Below are positions 33,912-43,494 of a stretch of 64,000 nt of DNA, one piece after another. Below the pieces are notes generated by a model. It made no database searches and was not told the DNA's origin. It saw only the letters and a program-made list of their open reading frames with translations. Origin of the DNA: Proteles cristata cristata (taxonomy: Eukaryota > Chordata > Mammalia > Carnivora > Hyaenidae); contig JAESUZ010002608.1 in the NCBI GenBank assembly GCA_017311185.1, positions 372,001-436,000 of the forward strand. The letters are read 5' to 3'. The position numbers and the translations under genes are program-made. Numbering within the stretch: position 1 is the stretch's first letter; each line of letters begins with the position of its first letter.

Positions 33912-34044
33912 CTAAAGATTTTTAAGTAATCTCTACATCCAGTATGAGGCTCAAACTCACAACCCAGAGATTGAGAGTGGCAGGCTCCACCTGCTGAGCC
34001 AGCCAGTTGCCACCCCAATCCCAGCAATTCTACACAGGACACGC

Positions 34045-34225
34045 CCAGGCTTTAACACCATACTTGGGTCTGAGTCCAAATTCTACCCCGTGACAGCTAT
34101 GTGACCTTGGGCTGAGAGCTCAGTCTCTCTTCATGCTAATATACAAGACTGTTAAATGGGGATTCTTGTAAGGATCAAATGGGATATTGTGCTTTGAGTT
34201 TGTCAAGTGCTTCATAAACTAAAGG
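34045..34225 (+). mobile_element. MIR SINE relic
   Basis: GCTATGTGACCTTGGGCTGA, TGTTAAATGGGGATTCTTG and AGGATCAAATGGGATATT match the MIR core in plus orientation. Confidence 0.85.
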
Positions 34226-34370
34226 AATTAAGAGAGACACACTCAAATCTCTCAAGACCATGCCACAAATACAAAAAATCAAACGTATTTGGACTGTGTG
34301 AACTTATTCACTAAAAGCAGACAACAGTGAAAGAAATGTCGCCTGTTAGCTATTCAAAGATAAGTATTTC

Positions 34371-34566
34371 GGGACACCCGGATGGCTCAGTCAGCTGAGT
34401 GTCTGACTTCAGCTCAAGTCATGATCTCCCGTTGTGAGCTCCAGTCCCACATTGGGCTCACTGCTGTCAGTGCAGAGCCTGCTTTGGATCCTCTGTCCTT
34501 CTCTCTCTGACCTTCCCCCATTTGCGCTCTCTCAAAAATAAATAAAACATTAAAAAAATTTTAAAT
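34371..34566 (+). mobile_element. CAN-SINE
   Basis: GGGACACCCGGATGGCTCAG head and CTCAAAAATAAATAAAACAT tail. Confidence 0.92.
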
Positions 34567-34645
34567 ATATGTCATCATCAGAGGTGTCAGAGTCACCTCA
34601 GAAAGGGATATGGAAACTGCTGTTTCAGCCATGCATTCCTAAATC

Positions 34646-34873
34646 TTTTTTTTTTTATTTTTTAAATGTTTTATTTATTTCTAGGAGAGAGAGAGAGAGA
34701 GACAGCGTGAGCAGGGGAGGGTCAGAGAGAGAGGGAGACGCAGAATATGAAACAGGCTCTAGGCTCTGAGCCGGCAGTCAGCACAGAGCCTGACGCGGGG
34801 CTCGAACCCACGAACCGCGAGATCATGGCTTAAGCGCAAGTTGACGCTTAAGCGACTAAGCCACCCAGGCGCC
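34646..34873 (-). mobile_element. Young CAN-SINE, CTTTCGCTTAGG-type, antisense
   Basis: TTTATTTCTAGGAGAGAG start and GCCACCCAGGCGCCCC end. Perfect 17-bp duplication CCATGCATTCCTAAATC at 34629-34645 and 34874-34890. The body carries GGCTTAAGCGCAAGTTG, a slight variant of the subfamily. Confidence 0.95.
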
Positions 34874-34902
34874 CCATGCATTCCTAAATCAAAAGTCAAA
34901 AT

Positions 34903-35034
34903 TGGGGCACCTGGGTGGCCCAGTCGATTAAACGTCTGACTCCTGGTTTGGGCTCAGGTCATGATTTCACAGTTCGTGGGTTCCAGCCTCTGGGATGAGA
35001 GCATGGAGGCTGCTTGGGATTCTCTCTTTCTCCT

Positions 35035-35071
<37 letters not shown>

Positions 35072-35100
35072 GTAAATAAATAAACATTAAAAAAAATAAA
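34903..35100 (+). mobile_element. CAN-SINE
   Basis: GGGGCACCTGGGTGGCCCAG head, shortened body, long CT run (about 35039-35069) and AAATAAATAAACATT tail, only 30 bp from the preceding antisense copy and head to head with it. Confidence 0.93.
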
Positions 35101-36264
35101 GACAAGATCATATCATGGTTGCGTCCTTAAGCCTTCTCGTAAGCCACAGCAGGGAACTGTGAAGGCAAGAATGAAACCCACCCCGGTTCCCACTCCTGGT
35201 GTGCTCTGCCGGCCCACAGGGTGCGGCCCTCACCGCCTCCAGCCTTCAGTCAGACATCCCCAGCTCTGTCTGGTCTGGGTCCACACTTGACATTTTCACA
35301 TGTCTAAGTCAGCAGGTCAGTTAAAAAGGCAACTCCACTCAGCTGAAAATACACTTGGAAGTAACTGTGTGATGCCAAACCCTTGCATCGGGGAGAAAAA
35401 AATGGTTGAAAGGATGTGCACCAAAAATGTTGAAAGCAATTCTCTTCTTACCACACGTCTGTATTTTCTAAATTTACTATAAAATATTTATACTGCTTTT
35501 ATAATCTGAAGTCTTCCTCCCTACCTCCATCCCTTAGAGGTGGCAGATCGATGTCTTTTGTTTCTCTGTCCTGTATTCCCAGCCCCACTAAAATAACAAA
35601 AGATCCCTAAGAACAATAGAAAGTAGGGAAGGGCCCAAGGAGGAAGCTGGAGATTTGTAGGAATGTCCGTTATAAGAAAGCCGGTGGGGCTAGACGCACA
35701 GAGGACAGAAGCCAGTGTGCCAGCCCACGCCAAACAGAAGAGATTCCACAGGCTTTCCCGGCAAAGCCCTAGAAACCCTGAAGTTCAAGTCAGCAGGGGC
35801 TGAAACTGAAGCAACCACGGAAAATCTGCCGGGTGTTTGTAGCCGTGGAGCCCAGCCAGCGCCCTGCCTGCTCTGAGCTGAGACTTTTGTGCCAAAGCCA
35901 CAACTGGTGAGGACTCCGCCCTGCAGCAGGCTCCTAGCAAGGGCAGAGAGAGCAAAGAGCAACAGGCTACCGTCCCTTGGCACCGTCAAAGCTCCCACAG
36001 TAGAGCCTGAAAGAAAAAGAAAGTTACGCACAGTTGTCAAGCCCGGAAAATGCCCTTCGCTTCCAGGTAGCACCGTTCCCACTTTCCCACTCCGGACAGG
36101 CAACAAAGTATCAGAAACTGTCATGATTTCTAGATGATACAAGCACCTATTTGGAAAACCAGGCATTTTATCAAATGAAAAGCTAAGAGTCGAATGAAAT
36201 ATTTTTTGTGTTAAGCATTAGCTTTCGTATACATCAACAATAATCGCTTAAGAACATAACTTAA

Positions 36265-36317
36265 CTGCTCACACTCTGTCTCTCCTCTCAAAAATAAATG
36301 TTAAAAATTTTTTAAAA
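36265..36317 (+). mobile_element. Very short 5'-truncated CAN-SINE
   Basis: Only CTGCTCACACTCTGTCTCTC and the AAAATAAATG tail, 53 bp in all. The perfect 15-bp duplication AAGAACATAACTTAA at 36250-36264 and 36318-36332 proves that it arrived truncated. Confidence 0.94.
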
Positions 36318-37558
36318 AAGAACATAACTTAAAACACAAAATCCTATTCACAGTGCCAACAAAACATAAAATACCTAGGAATAAGCTTTTTTTGAAGGAA
36401 AAAGACATTTAAGACATTACCAAAAAATACAGATAGAATCACAATACACCTAGGAATATATCCTAGTCTAATATCTAGGAAAAAAATCTAGAAAAATCTA
36501 ATACTGGAAAGATTCAGTTCTCCTCAAGTAAATCTATTAAGTTAAAATAGTTTCAATCAAAATCCAAATCTTACTGGGGTTTCTTTTTAAATTTAACTTC
36601 ATTTCAAAGCCCAAAGGGTAGGTGAAGATAAATAGTTCACAAAATGTTGAAAAGTAATGAGTGAGGAACCCACCCCACCATATGAAAAACAGAATAAAGT
36701 AACAAAAAATTTAAAAACATAGTACTGACATTGCGAACTGACAATCAGGTAAATAAATACAAACAACAGTCCAGAGATAGTTTTATGTACACAGAGGATT
36801 TAATATATGATAAAGGAAGCATGAAGCCAGAAAGCAAAGGATGGCTTATTCAATTAATGTTACTGTGACAGTGACAGTCCATTTTGCCAAAAACTAAATA
36901 TAGAGCCCTTTCTAACATCACACTCTAAAATAAGTACCTGATTAATTAAAGGTCTAAGCATGGAAATCATAAACAGGTAAGAAGAAAATATAGGACATAT
37001 TTTTTTTAAATATTAAGATTTTTTCTAGACTGCAAACTTAGAAAACATTTTTAAAAAGACAAAATTAGCCTATTCTGAAAATACAGTTGAATAAAATTGA
37101 CCCCATTTGATACAGAAAGTTTCAGGAGGCCAGTTCCCATAGAAGAAGCAGGAAGTAATCAAGGAGCAGAAAACAGTAACCAAATTGGATGTTTCACAGA
37201 AAATGGAATTCCACAAAACCGTCAGGGAAAAAAAGTATTCCTAAGGTTCCAAAACTGATTGGAAATGAAAGAAAATGCCCTAATTCACCCTGTAAAGCAA
37301 GTATAACACAATATTTAAACTCGACAGAGTATTTAAAAAGTTACAGATCAGTATCACTTATATATATATTAATCAAAATGTTCTAACTAAAATATTAGCA
37401 ACATAATTCAATAACACATTCTAAAGAGAATGTAACAAGATTAAGTGGGATTTATTCCAGGAATGCAAAGCTGGTTGAATATTAATCTAATATTTATTAA
37501 TCTAATAAAACATTTTAATAAATCTAAGCTGAAAAAATCATTATTTTCTCCATAAATG

Positions 37559-38275
37559 CCTGTGGTAGGCTAAATAATAGATCCCAAAGATACCCAGGTC
37601 CTCATCCCTAGACTCCATGAACTTGTTTCATATGGAAAACAAGTCTTTGTTGATAGGATTACATGAAGAATATTGACATAGATGGGCTCTGTGCTGCCTG
37701 CCAGCTCAGAGCCTGGAGCCTGTTTCAGAGTCTGTGACTCCCTCTCTCTCTGACCCTCCCCTGCTCACGCTCTCTCTCTCTCTCTCTCTCTCTCTGCCTG
37801 GAGCCTGTTTCAGAGTCTGTGACTCTCTCTCTGACCCTCCCTGCTCACGCTGTCTCTCTCTCTCTCTCTCTCTCTCTCCTAGAAATAAATAAAACATTAA
37901 AAAATTTTTTGAAAAAAAGAATATTGACATAGAGGGATTACCCTGGATTATTTGGGTCCTAAACGCAATCACAAGTGTTCTTATAAGACAGACGGCAGAG
38001 GGAGATTCAACACCAGGGAGGAAAAGCCATGTGACCACAGAGGCAAGACTGGAGTCATGTGTCACAAGCCAAGAAACACCAGCAGTCACCAGAAGCTGGG
38101 AAAGTCAAGGAATAGATTCTTTCCTACAACCCCCAGAGGGAGTATGGCTCTCCTGACACCTTGATTTCATCTTAGTGATGCTGATTTTGGACTTCTGGCC
38201 TTCAGAACTGTGAAAGGATACATTTCTGTTGGTTTAAGCCACAAGTTCATCATAATTTATTACAGCAATGCAATG
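37559..38275 (+). mobile_element. MLT1-type solo LTR (ERVL-MaLR), interrupted by a SINE
   Basis: TGTGGTAGGCTAAATAATAG start, ATACCCAGGTCCTCATCCCT, then after the SINE CGCAATCACAAGTGTTCTTA, GAAGCTGGGAAAGTCAAGG and GGACTTCTGGCCTTCAGAAC to TTTATTACAGCAATG. This follows the MLT1 LTR outline as I remember it. Non-coding, no internal retroviral genes. Confidence 0.85.
37683..37917 (+). mobile_element. 5'-truncated young CAN-SINE with internal duplication
   Basis: Starts mid-body at TGGGCTCTGTGCTGCCTGCC, and the block GCCTGGAGCCTGTTTCAGAG to the CT run appears twice (about 37714 and 37797). Tail TCCTAGAAATAAATAAAAC. Perfect 16-bp duplication AGAATATTGACATAGA at 37667-37682 and 37918-37933, inside the MLT1 LTR. 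Confidence 0.94.
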
Positions 38276-38352
38276 CAAGACCAAAAAAATCTTCAATAGT
38301 ACTCAATACCCATTGCTGATTTTAAAAGAAACTCAAGAAAAAAGAAATTGAT

Positions 38353-38542
38353 GGGACACCTGGGTGGTTCAGTCAGTTCAGGTCATGATCTCACTGTTCA
38401 TGGGTTGGAGCCCCACATCGGGCTCTGTGCTGACAGCTCAGAGCCTGGAGTCTGCTTCAGATTCTGTGTCTCCCTCGCTCTCTGCTCCTTCCTTGCTCTC
38501 TCACTCAAAAATAAATAAATATTACCCCAAAAAAATTTTTTT
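38353..38542 (+). mobile_element. CAN-SINE with small head deletion
   Basis: GGGACACCTGGGTGGTTCAG then directly TCAGGTCATGATCTCAC, so about 25 bp of the head is missing. Flanks AAAGAAATTGATGG and AAAGAAACTGATGG. Confidence 0.93.
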
Positions 38543-39276
38543 AAAGAAACTGATGGTACCTTCTTAAGATGATTATATATATTTATGTGTCTTATGCCTA
38601 AAGCCCACATCCTACTTAAAGGAGAAACACTGCAGATACTTGTATTAGGATGAGGAACAAGGCAAGAATGCCCCCTTTCTCCACTCCTTTACATTAGAGG
38701 TATTAACTGATGCAATTTGAGAAGGTAAATTGATTAGAAGCATAGGAGCAGTGAAAGAAATAAAGCTATCTCTATTTGCAAATGGTATAATACAAATGGA
38801 AAGATATCCTTTGTTGTTGGGTAGGATGACTCACTGTCATAAAAATGTCAGTTCTTAGTTAATTTATAATTGTAATGCTACTTCAATGAAAATACCAACA
38901 AGTTTTTTCTTATGTAGTTAAATAAAGTTCATATGGAAATCATAAAAATGCAAAAACAGCCAGAAAAATACGGAGAACAAAAAGTTCTGAAAGGAAGCCA
39001 GTCTTATCAGACATTTAAACACATTATAAAGCCTCTATAATTAACACACAGTGGGGCTGGTGCATAAACAGCCAAACAGACCAGTGGAATAGAAATGAAG
39101 CCCAGAAGTAGACTCAAGTACACATAGAAATTTAACATATGGTAAAGATAGCATCTCACATCACTGGGGCAAAAATGAGCTTTTTCATAAGTGGTGCTGG
39201 GACAACTATTAGCCGTTTAGAAAATGGTAAAAGTAGATCCAAACCATACAACACACACAAGAATAAATTCCAAATG

Positions 39277-39636
39277 ATACTACATGGCAATGAGAAAGAA
39301 TGAAATCTGGCCATGTGCAACAACATGGATGGACCTTGAGGGTGTTATGCTGAGCGAAATAAGTCAGGCAGAGAAGGACAAATATCATATGTTTGCACGT
39401 ATAGGAGGATTAGGAGGAACTTACGGAGGAACAAGGGGGAGAAGAAGGGGGAAATGGTGGGGGAAAGGGAGAGAGGCAAACCATGAGAGACTCTTGAATG
39501 CTGACAAAAACTGAGGACTGATGGATGTGGGGGAGGAGGGATGGGCATGGAGGAGGACACTTGTGGGGATGAGCACTGAGTGTTATGTGGAAACTAATTT
39601 GACAATAAACTATTTGCAAAAAAAAAAAAAAAAAGG
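39277..39636 (+). mobile_element. Young L1, 5'-truncated 3' end
   Basis: About 340 bp of L1 3' end, ACATGGATGGACCTTGAGGG, GAAATAAGTCAGGCAGAGAA, TGGGGATGAGCACTGAGTGT, then AATTTGACAATAAACTATTT and a 17-bp A-tail. Perfect duplication ATAAATTCCAAATG at 39263-39276 and 39637-39650. It inserted into the old L1M body. Non-coding. Confidence 0.93.
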
Positions 39637-39655
39637 ATAAATTCCAAATGGATCT

Positions 39656-39870
39656 GGGGCACCTGGGTGGCTCAGTTGGTTAAGCATCTGACTTCAGCTT
39701 AGGTCATGATCTCACAGTTCGTGTGTTCGAGCCCCGCGTCAGGCTCTGTGCTGACAGCCAGCTCAGAGCCTGGAGCCTGTTTCAGATTCTGTAACTCCCT
39801 CTCTCTCTGGCCCTCCCCTGCTCACGCTGTCTCTCTCTCTCTCTCAGAAATAAATAAAAAACATTTTTAA
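39656..39870 (+). mobile_element. CAN-SINE
   Basis: GGGGCACCTGGGTGGCTCAG head, GAAATAAATAAAAAACATT tail. Flanks AAATTCCAAATGGATCT (39639-39655) and AAATTCGAAATGGATCA (39871-39887), overlapping the duplication of the preceding L1, so it landed after it. Confidence 0.95.
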
Positions 39871-40030
39871 AAATTCGAAATGGATCAGAGATCTCAATGC
39901 AACATGAAACCTGCAAGTGCCGCAGGTAAGAATGCCAAGAGGTTTTCTAACTATGACTTAAAATCCTAATGCAACAACAAAAGAAAGTTCGTACATCTGA
40001 CCACCTAAACATAAAAACTTTTTCATAGCA

Positions 40031-40259
40031 GGGGCGCCTGGGTGGCTTAGTCGGTTAAGCGTCCGACTTTCGCTTAGGTCATGATCTCGCGGTTCGTGGG
40101 TTCCAGCCCCGCATCGGGCTCTGTGCTGACTGCCAGCTCAGAGCCTGGAGCCTGTTTCAGTCTGTGACTCCCTCTCTCTCTGACCCTCCCCTGCTCACGC
40201 TGTGTCTCTCTCTCTCTCCTAGAAATAAATAAAACATTAAAAAAATTTAAAAAAAAAAG
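40031..40259 (+). mobile_element. Young CAN-SINE, CTTTCGCTTAGG subfamily
   Basis: GGGGCGCCTGGGTGGCTTAG head, ACTTTCGCTTAGGTC and TCCTAGAAATAAATAAAACA tail. Nearly the same text as the copies at 3912 and 23732. Confidence 0.95.
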
Positions 40260-41223
40260 AAATTATGTTAATATTTTACATAGAGGAAAACACTAAAAGC
40301 ATACACAAGGGAAACGTAATGAGTGGAATACAAAGAAAAATAAACAAACTTAGGCTCATTGAATGAATAAAATCACCACACTGGAGGAGAGGGAGGGAGA
40401 ACCAACCCAGGTTACTTTGTCCACCCTATTCTGACAGTGCACTCTCAGCCTAAGCCAAAGGAGTTAGACGCGTTAAACTCTAGCCTGTTTCTCCCAATAG
40501 TATTGGCTAGCAATCCTGAAACTGCTTTCTATGTGTCTTAGGGCTGAGGAAATGAGTAAATACATTGTGGTCAATAGGAGTCCACTTTCCCTACAGTGGC
40601 ACGCTAGAGATGGCTCACACCAGTGAGGACCATTTCTGCACATCTCTTCCTAACTCCCTGTTCAGTGACATCATTTTGGTGGTTTGAAAATGGCCATAGA
40701 GGGAGTATTTACACCACAGAAATTGGCAAATGTTGCGAAGCAAAATGTTTATCTACTGGAGAACAAGTTGTTAAACATTTATCAGCATACCCCTGCAAAA
40801 TACAGCAAGTAGAGGAAGGCTAGAATAACCCGGTGGTGTTGAAATGGAAATAGTTATGCATACATGTTTCCTCACTCTGTCTGTTGAAAGAGCCTAGAAA
40901 CAATGAATTCCAGGTAGCAATGAGCACATCCAGAGCACTAATACTGGTTTCTAAATCCTATTCTCTACTAAAAGGAACCAGGACTCTGGAGAAATGGCAG
41001 ATTCTAGGACTGGGGCAGAGAAGTTATCTATTAAGTCTGTAACATCTTGTCTCAGAAAGCTACGACTGCTCAGAGAATGATGGGAATATATCTAAAGGAC
41101 ACAGGATCTAGACCACACGATCCAGTTTAGAGGGACCCCTTGCTATCCAAATCCAGAAAAATCTGAGCATCAAGAGAAATCATGATAGTAACATATTATA
41201 TCCATTGAGTAAAATAAGAATCA

Positions 41224-41450
41224 GGGCACCTGGGTGGCTTAGTTGGTTAAGCGTCCGACTTTCGCTTAGGTCATGATCTCGCGGTTCGTGGGTTCGAGCC
41301 CCGCATCGGGCTCTGTGCTGACTGCCAGCTCACAGCCTGGAGCCTGTTTCAGAGTCTGTGACTCCTTCTCTCTCTGACCCTCCCCTGCTCATTCTGTCTC
41401 TCTCTCTCCTAGAAATAAATTTTAAAAAACATTAAAAATTAAAAAAAAAA
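41224..41450 (+). mobile_element. Young CAN-SINE, CTTTCGCTTAGG subfamily
   Basis: GGGCACCTGGGTGGCTTAGT head and ACTTTCGCTTAGGTC. AAGAATCA lies on both flanks. Confidence 0.94.
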
Positions 41451-41458
41451 AAGAATCA

Positions 41459-42090
41459 TTGTGTGCATACTAAGAGAGAAACAGAGAGAGAGAGACAGAG
41501 AGAGAGGTGAGAAAGCTCTTCCCTACATTGGAATGCCAACTTCATTATATAGATGGAATCAGAAAATCACCATACAAAGACTTGTACGTGAATGTTCATA
41601 GCAGCTTTATTCACAGTAGCTGAAAACTGTAAACAACTCAAATGTCCATCAAAGGATCAATGGATAAACAAACTGTCACATGTTCACATCCATAAAATAG
41701 AATATTATTTAGTAACTAAAAAGAACAAACTATTAATACAAACATGGATGAATCTCAAAATACTTATGGCAAATGAAAGAAGCCAGGCCAAAAGAGAGAG
41801 AGAGAGAGAGAGTGAGCCTTACTGTGCTTAGATTATACAAATTCTAGAAAACACAGCTCATCTACAGGGACAGAGAGCAGAGTAGTCATTGCCTGGGCAG
41901 AGGTGGATGAGGTTGGAGGAATTTCAAAGGGCTGTAAGGAGACCTTGGGCAGTGATGGATAGGTTCACAAGCTTAATTGTAGGGATGGTTTCATGGGTGG
42001 TAGACACTTGTGAAAACCTGTTAAGTGATATACTTAAAACACAAGCAGTTTATTATGTGTCAATTATTCCTCAACAAAGCTGTTAAAAAT
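41459..42090 (+). mobile_element. Old L1M 3' end
   Basis: ACTTGTACGTGAATGTTCAT, AGCAGCTTTATTCACAGTAG, CAAATGTCCATCAAAGGATC and TGGATGAATCTCAAAATACT are the usual L1M 3' text. A GA run lies at about 41792-41811. Confidence 0.8.
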
Positions 42091-42156
42091 TTTTAATGGT
42101 TTAATAATTGATTCAGGCAAGAATCACCAATGGATGTTAAAACTAAGGGATAAAAG

Positions 42157-42376
42157 GGGCGCCCGGGTGGCGTAGTTGGTTAAGCGTCCGACTTTCGCTC
42201 GGGTCATGATCTCGCGGTTCGTGGGTTCGAGCCCCGCGTCGGGCTCTGTGCTGACTGCCAGCTCAGAGCCTGGAGCCTGTTTCAGTCTGTGACTCCCTCT
42301 CTCTCTGACCCTCCCCTGCTCACGCTGTCTCTCTCTCTCTCTCCTAGAAATAAATAAAACATTTAAAAAAAAAAAA
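42157..42376 (+). mobile_element. Young CAN-SINE, CTTTCGCT subfamily
   Basis: GGGCGCCCGGGTGGCGTAGT head, ACTTTCGCTCGGGTC, TCCTAGAAATAAATAAAACA tail. Flanks AACTAAGGGATAAAAG and AACTAAGGATAAAAG. Confidence 0.95.
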
Positions 42377-42564
42377 AAAACTAAGGATAAAAGTTTGAGG
42401 AAAGCAGAATCTTTACATAATTTCAAAGTACCCCCCTTAAGATACTTATTAATTACATTATTATATATAATTTATATCATTTTATATAATTACATTAGTT
42501 ACTCATTGCTTACAAAAAGAAAAGCAGTAATTTTACTATGGAAACACCTAGAAAAACTAATATG

Positions 42565-42735
42565 ATAGGCTGAATAATGACCCCAAATGATGCCCCCATC
42601 TAAGTCCCAGAACCTGAGAACATATTTCCCTACATGACAAAAAGGATTTTGCAGGTGCGATTAAGTTAAGGATCTTGAGACGAGGAGATGATCCTAGATT
42701 ATTCAGCGACCCAACATAATCACTAAGTTCCTTAG
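42565..42735 (+). mobile_element. MLT1-type LTR fragment
   Basis: AGGCTGAATAATGACCCCAA, AAAAGGATTTTGCAGGTGCG and TAAGGATCTTGAGACGAGG match the first third of MLT1 LTRs. The remainder is absent. Confidence 0.75.
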
Positions 42736-42974
42736 ATATTAGAATAATACATAGTAACAAAAAGATATTCACAATATACTGTTAAGAGAAAAATGAAAGT
42801 TGCCTATATGAGCCCGTAAGAAATGAGCCCACATGAGTTTGAAGAATGCATAACTACGTTGTATATAACTACCGAGACAAAAGTCTGGAAAAGGAGCAGA
42901 CCACACATTTATTAGTGGCGACCTCGATTTCTGAACTGTTTGGACTCCTTATCAAAATTGAACATAAAATAAGG

Positions 42975-43185
42975 AGGGGGGCCTGGATGGCTCAGTCGGT
43001 TAAGCGTCTGACTTCAGCTCAGGTCACGGTCTCATGGTTTGTGGGTCTGGGCTCTGTGTCAGGCTCTGTGTTGACAGTTCAGAGCCTCTAGGCTGCTTCA
43101 GATTCTGTGTCTCCCTCTCTCCTTCTGTCTCTATCTGTCTGTCTCTCTGTCTCTCAAAAATAAACATTAAAAAATTTTTTAAAAA
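42975..43185 (+). mobile_element. CAN-SINE
   Basis: GGGGGGCCTGGATGGCTCAG head and CTCAAAAATAAACATT tail. ATAAAATAAGGA flanks both sides. Confidence 0.93.
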
Positions 43186-43393
43186 TAAAATAAGGAAGAA
43201 TTTCACATTTTACTACATATAAATTTGTATTATGTATGGTGAGACCATCACCTTGTGAAAGATGAATTATCTCTCTAAATTTAACATAGAAGGCATAAGA
43301 TTGAGAAGATATCAATGTTCAGAAAGCTGGCTAATGTTCAGTATTACCCACCCAACCTTCAACATGATCCAAACCACCCTCTCCCCACCCTTG

Positions 43394-43399
<6 letters not shown>

Positions 43400-43464
<65 letters not shown>

Positions 43465-43494
43465 CACACACAGAAACACACACACACACACACC
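43400..43494. repeat. Compound (CT)n-(CA)n microsatellite
   Basis: About 17 CT units pass directly into about 15 CA units, then CA blocks split by two AGAAA interruptions. Strand asymmetry (pyrimidine run next to an alternating run) makes it prone to slippage. Confidence 0.97.

Larger units (their letters stand above)
33512..34019 (-). mobile_element. Oldest layer of a SINE nest: short-form CAN-SINE
   Basis: The visible body is AGTAATCTCTACATCCAG to CTGAGCCAGCCAGTTGCC at 33925-34015, antisense. Its duplication CCCAGCAATTCTA lies at 33502-33514 and 34020-34032, far outside the two later insertions, so this is the original element. Confidence 0.85.
36333..40030 (+). mobile_element. Old L1M LINE (ORF2 region) with nested insertions
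   Basis: L1 ORF2-like text before and after the MLT1 LTR (ATACCTAGGAATAAGCTTTT near 36371, then GTACTCAATACCCATTGCTG near 38298), continuing to GGGCAAAAATGAGC near 39166 and ending AAAAACTTTTTCATAGCA at 40030. All frames are broken. Insertions inside: MLT1 LTR, several SINEs and a young L1 end. Confidence 0.85.

Noticed and set aside
35690..36166. 158-codon open frame on the minus strand
   Set aside because: No recognisable protein. The hydrophobic and Ser-rich text is typical of chance translation.
37559..38275. Possible provirus
   Set aside because: Only a solo MLT1-type LTR is present. No gag, pol or env text was found beside it.
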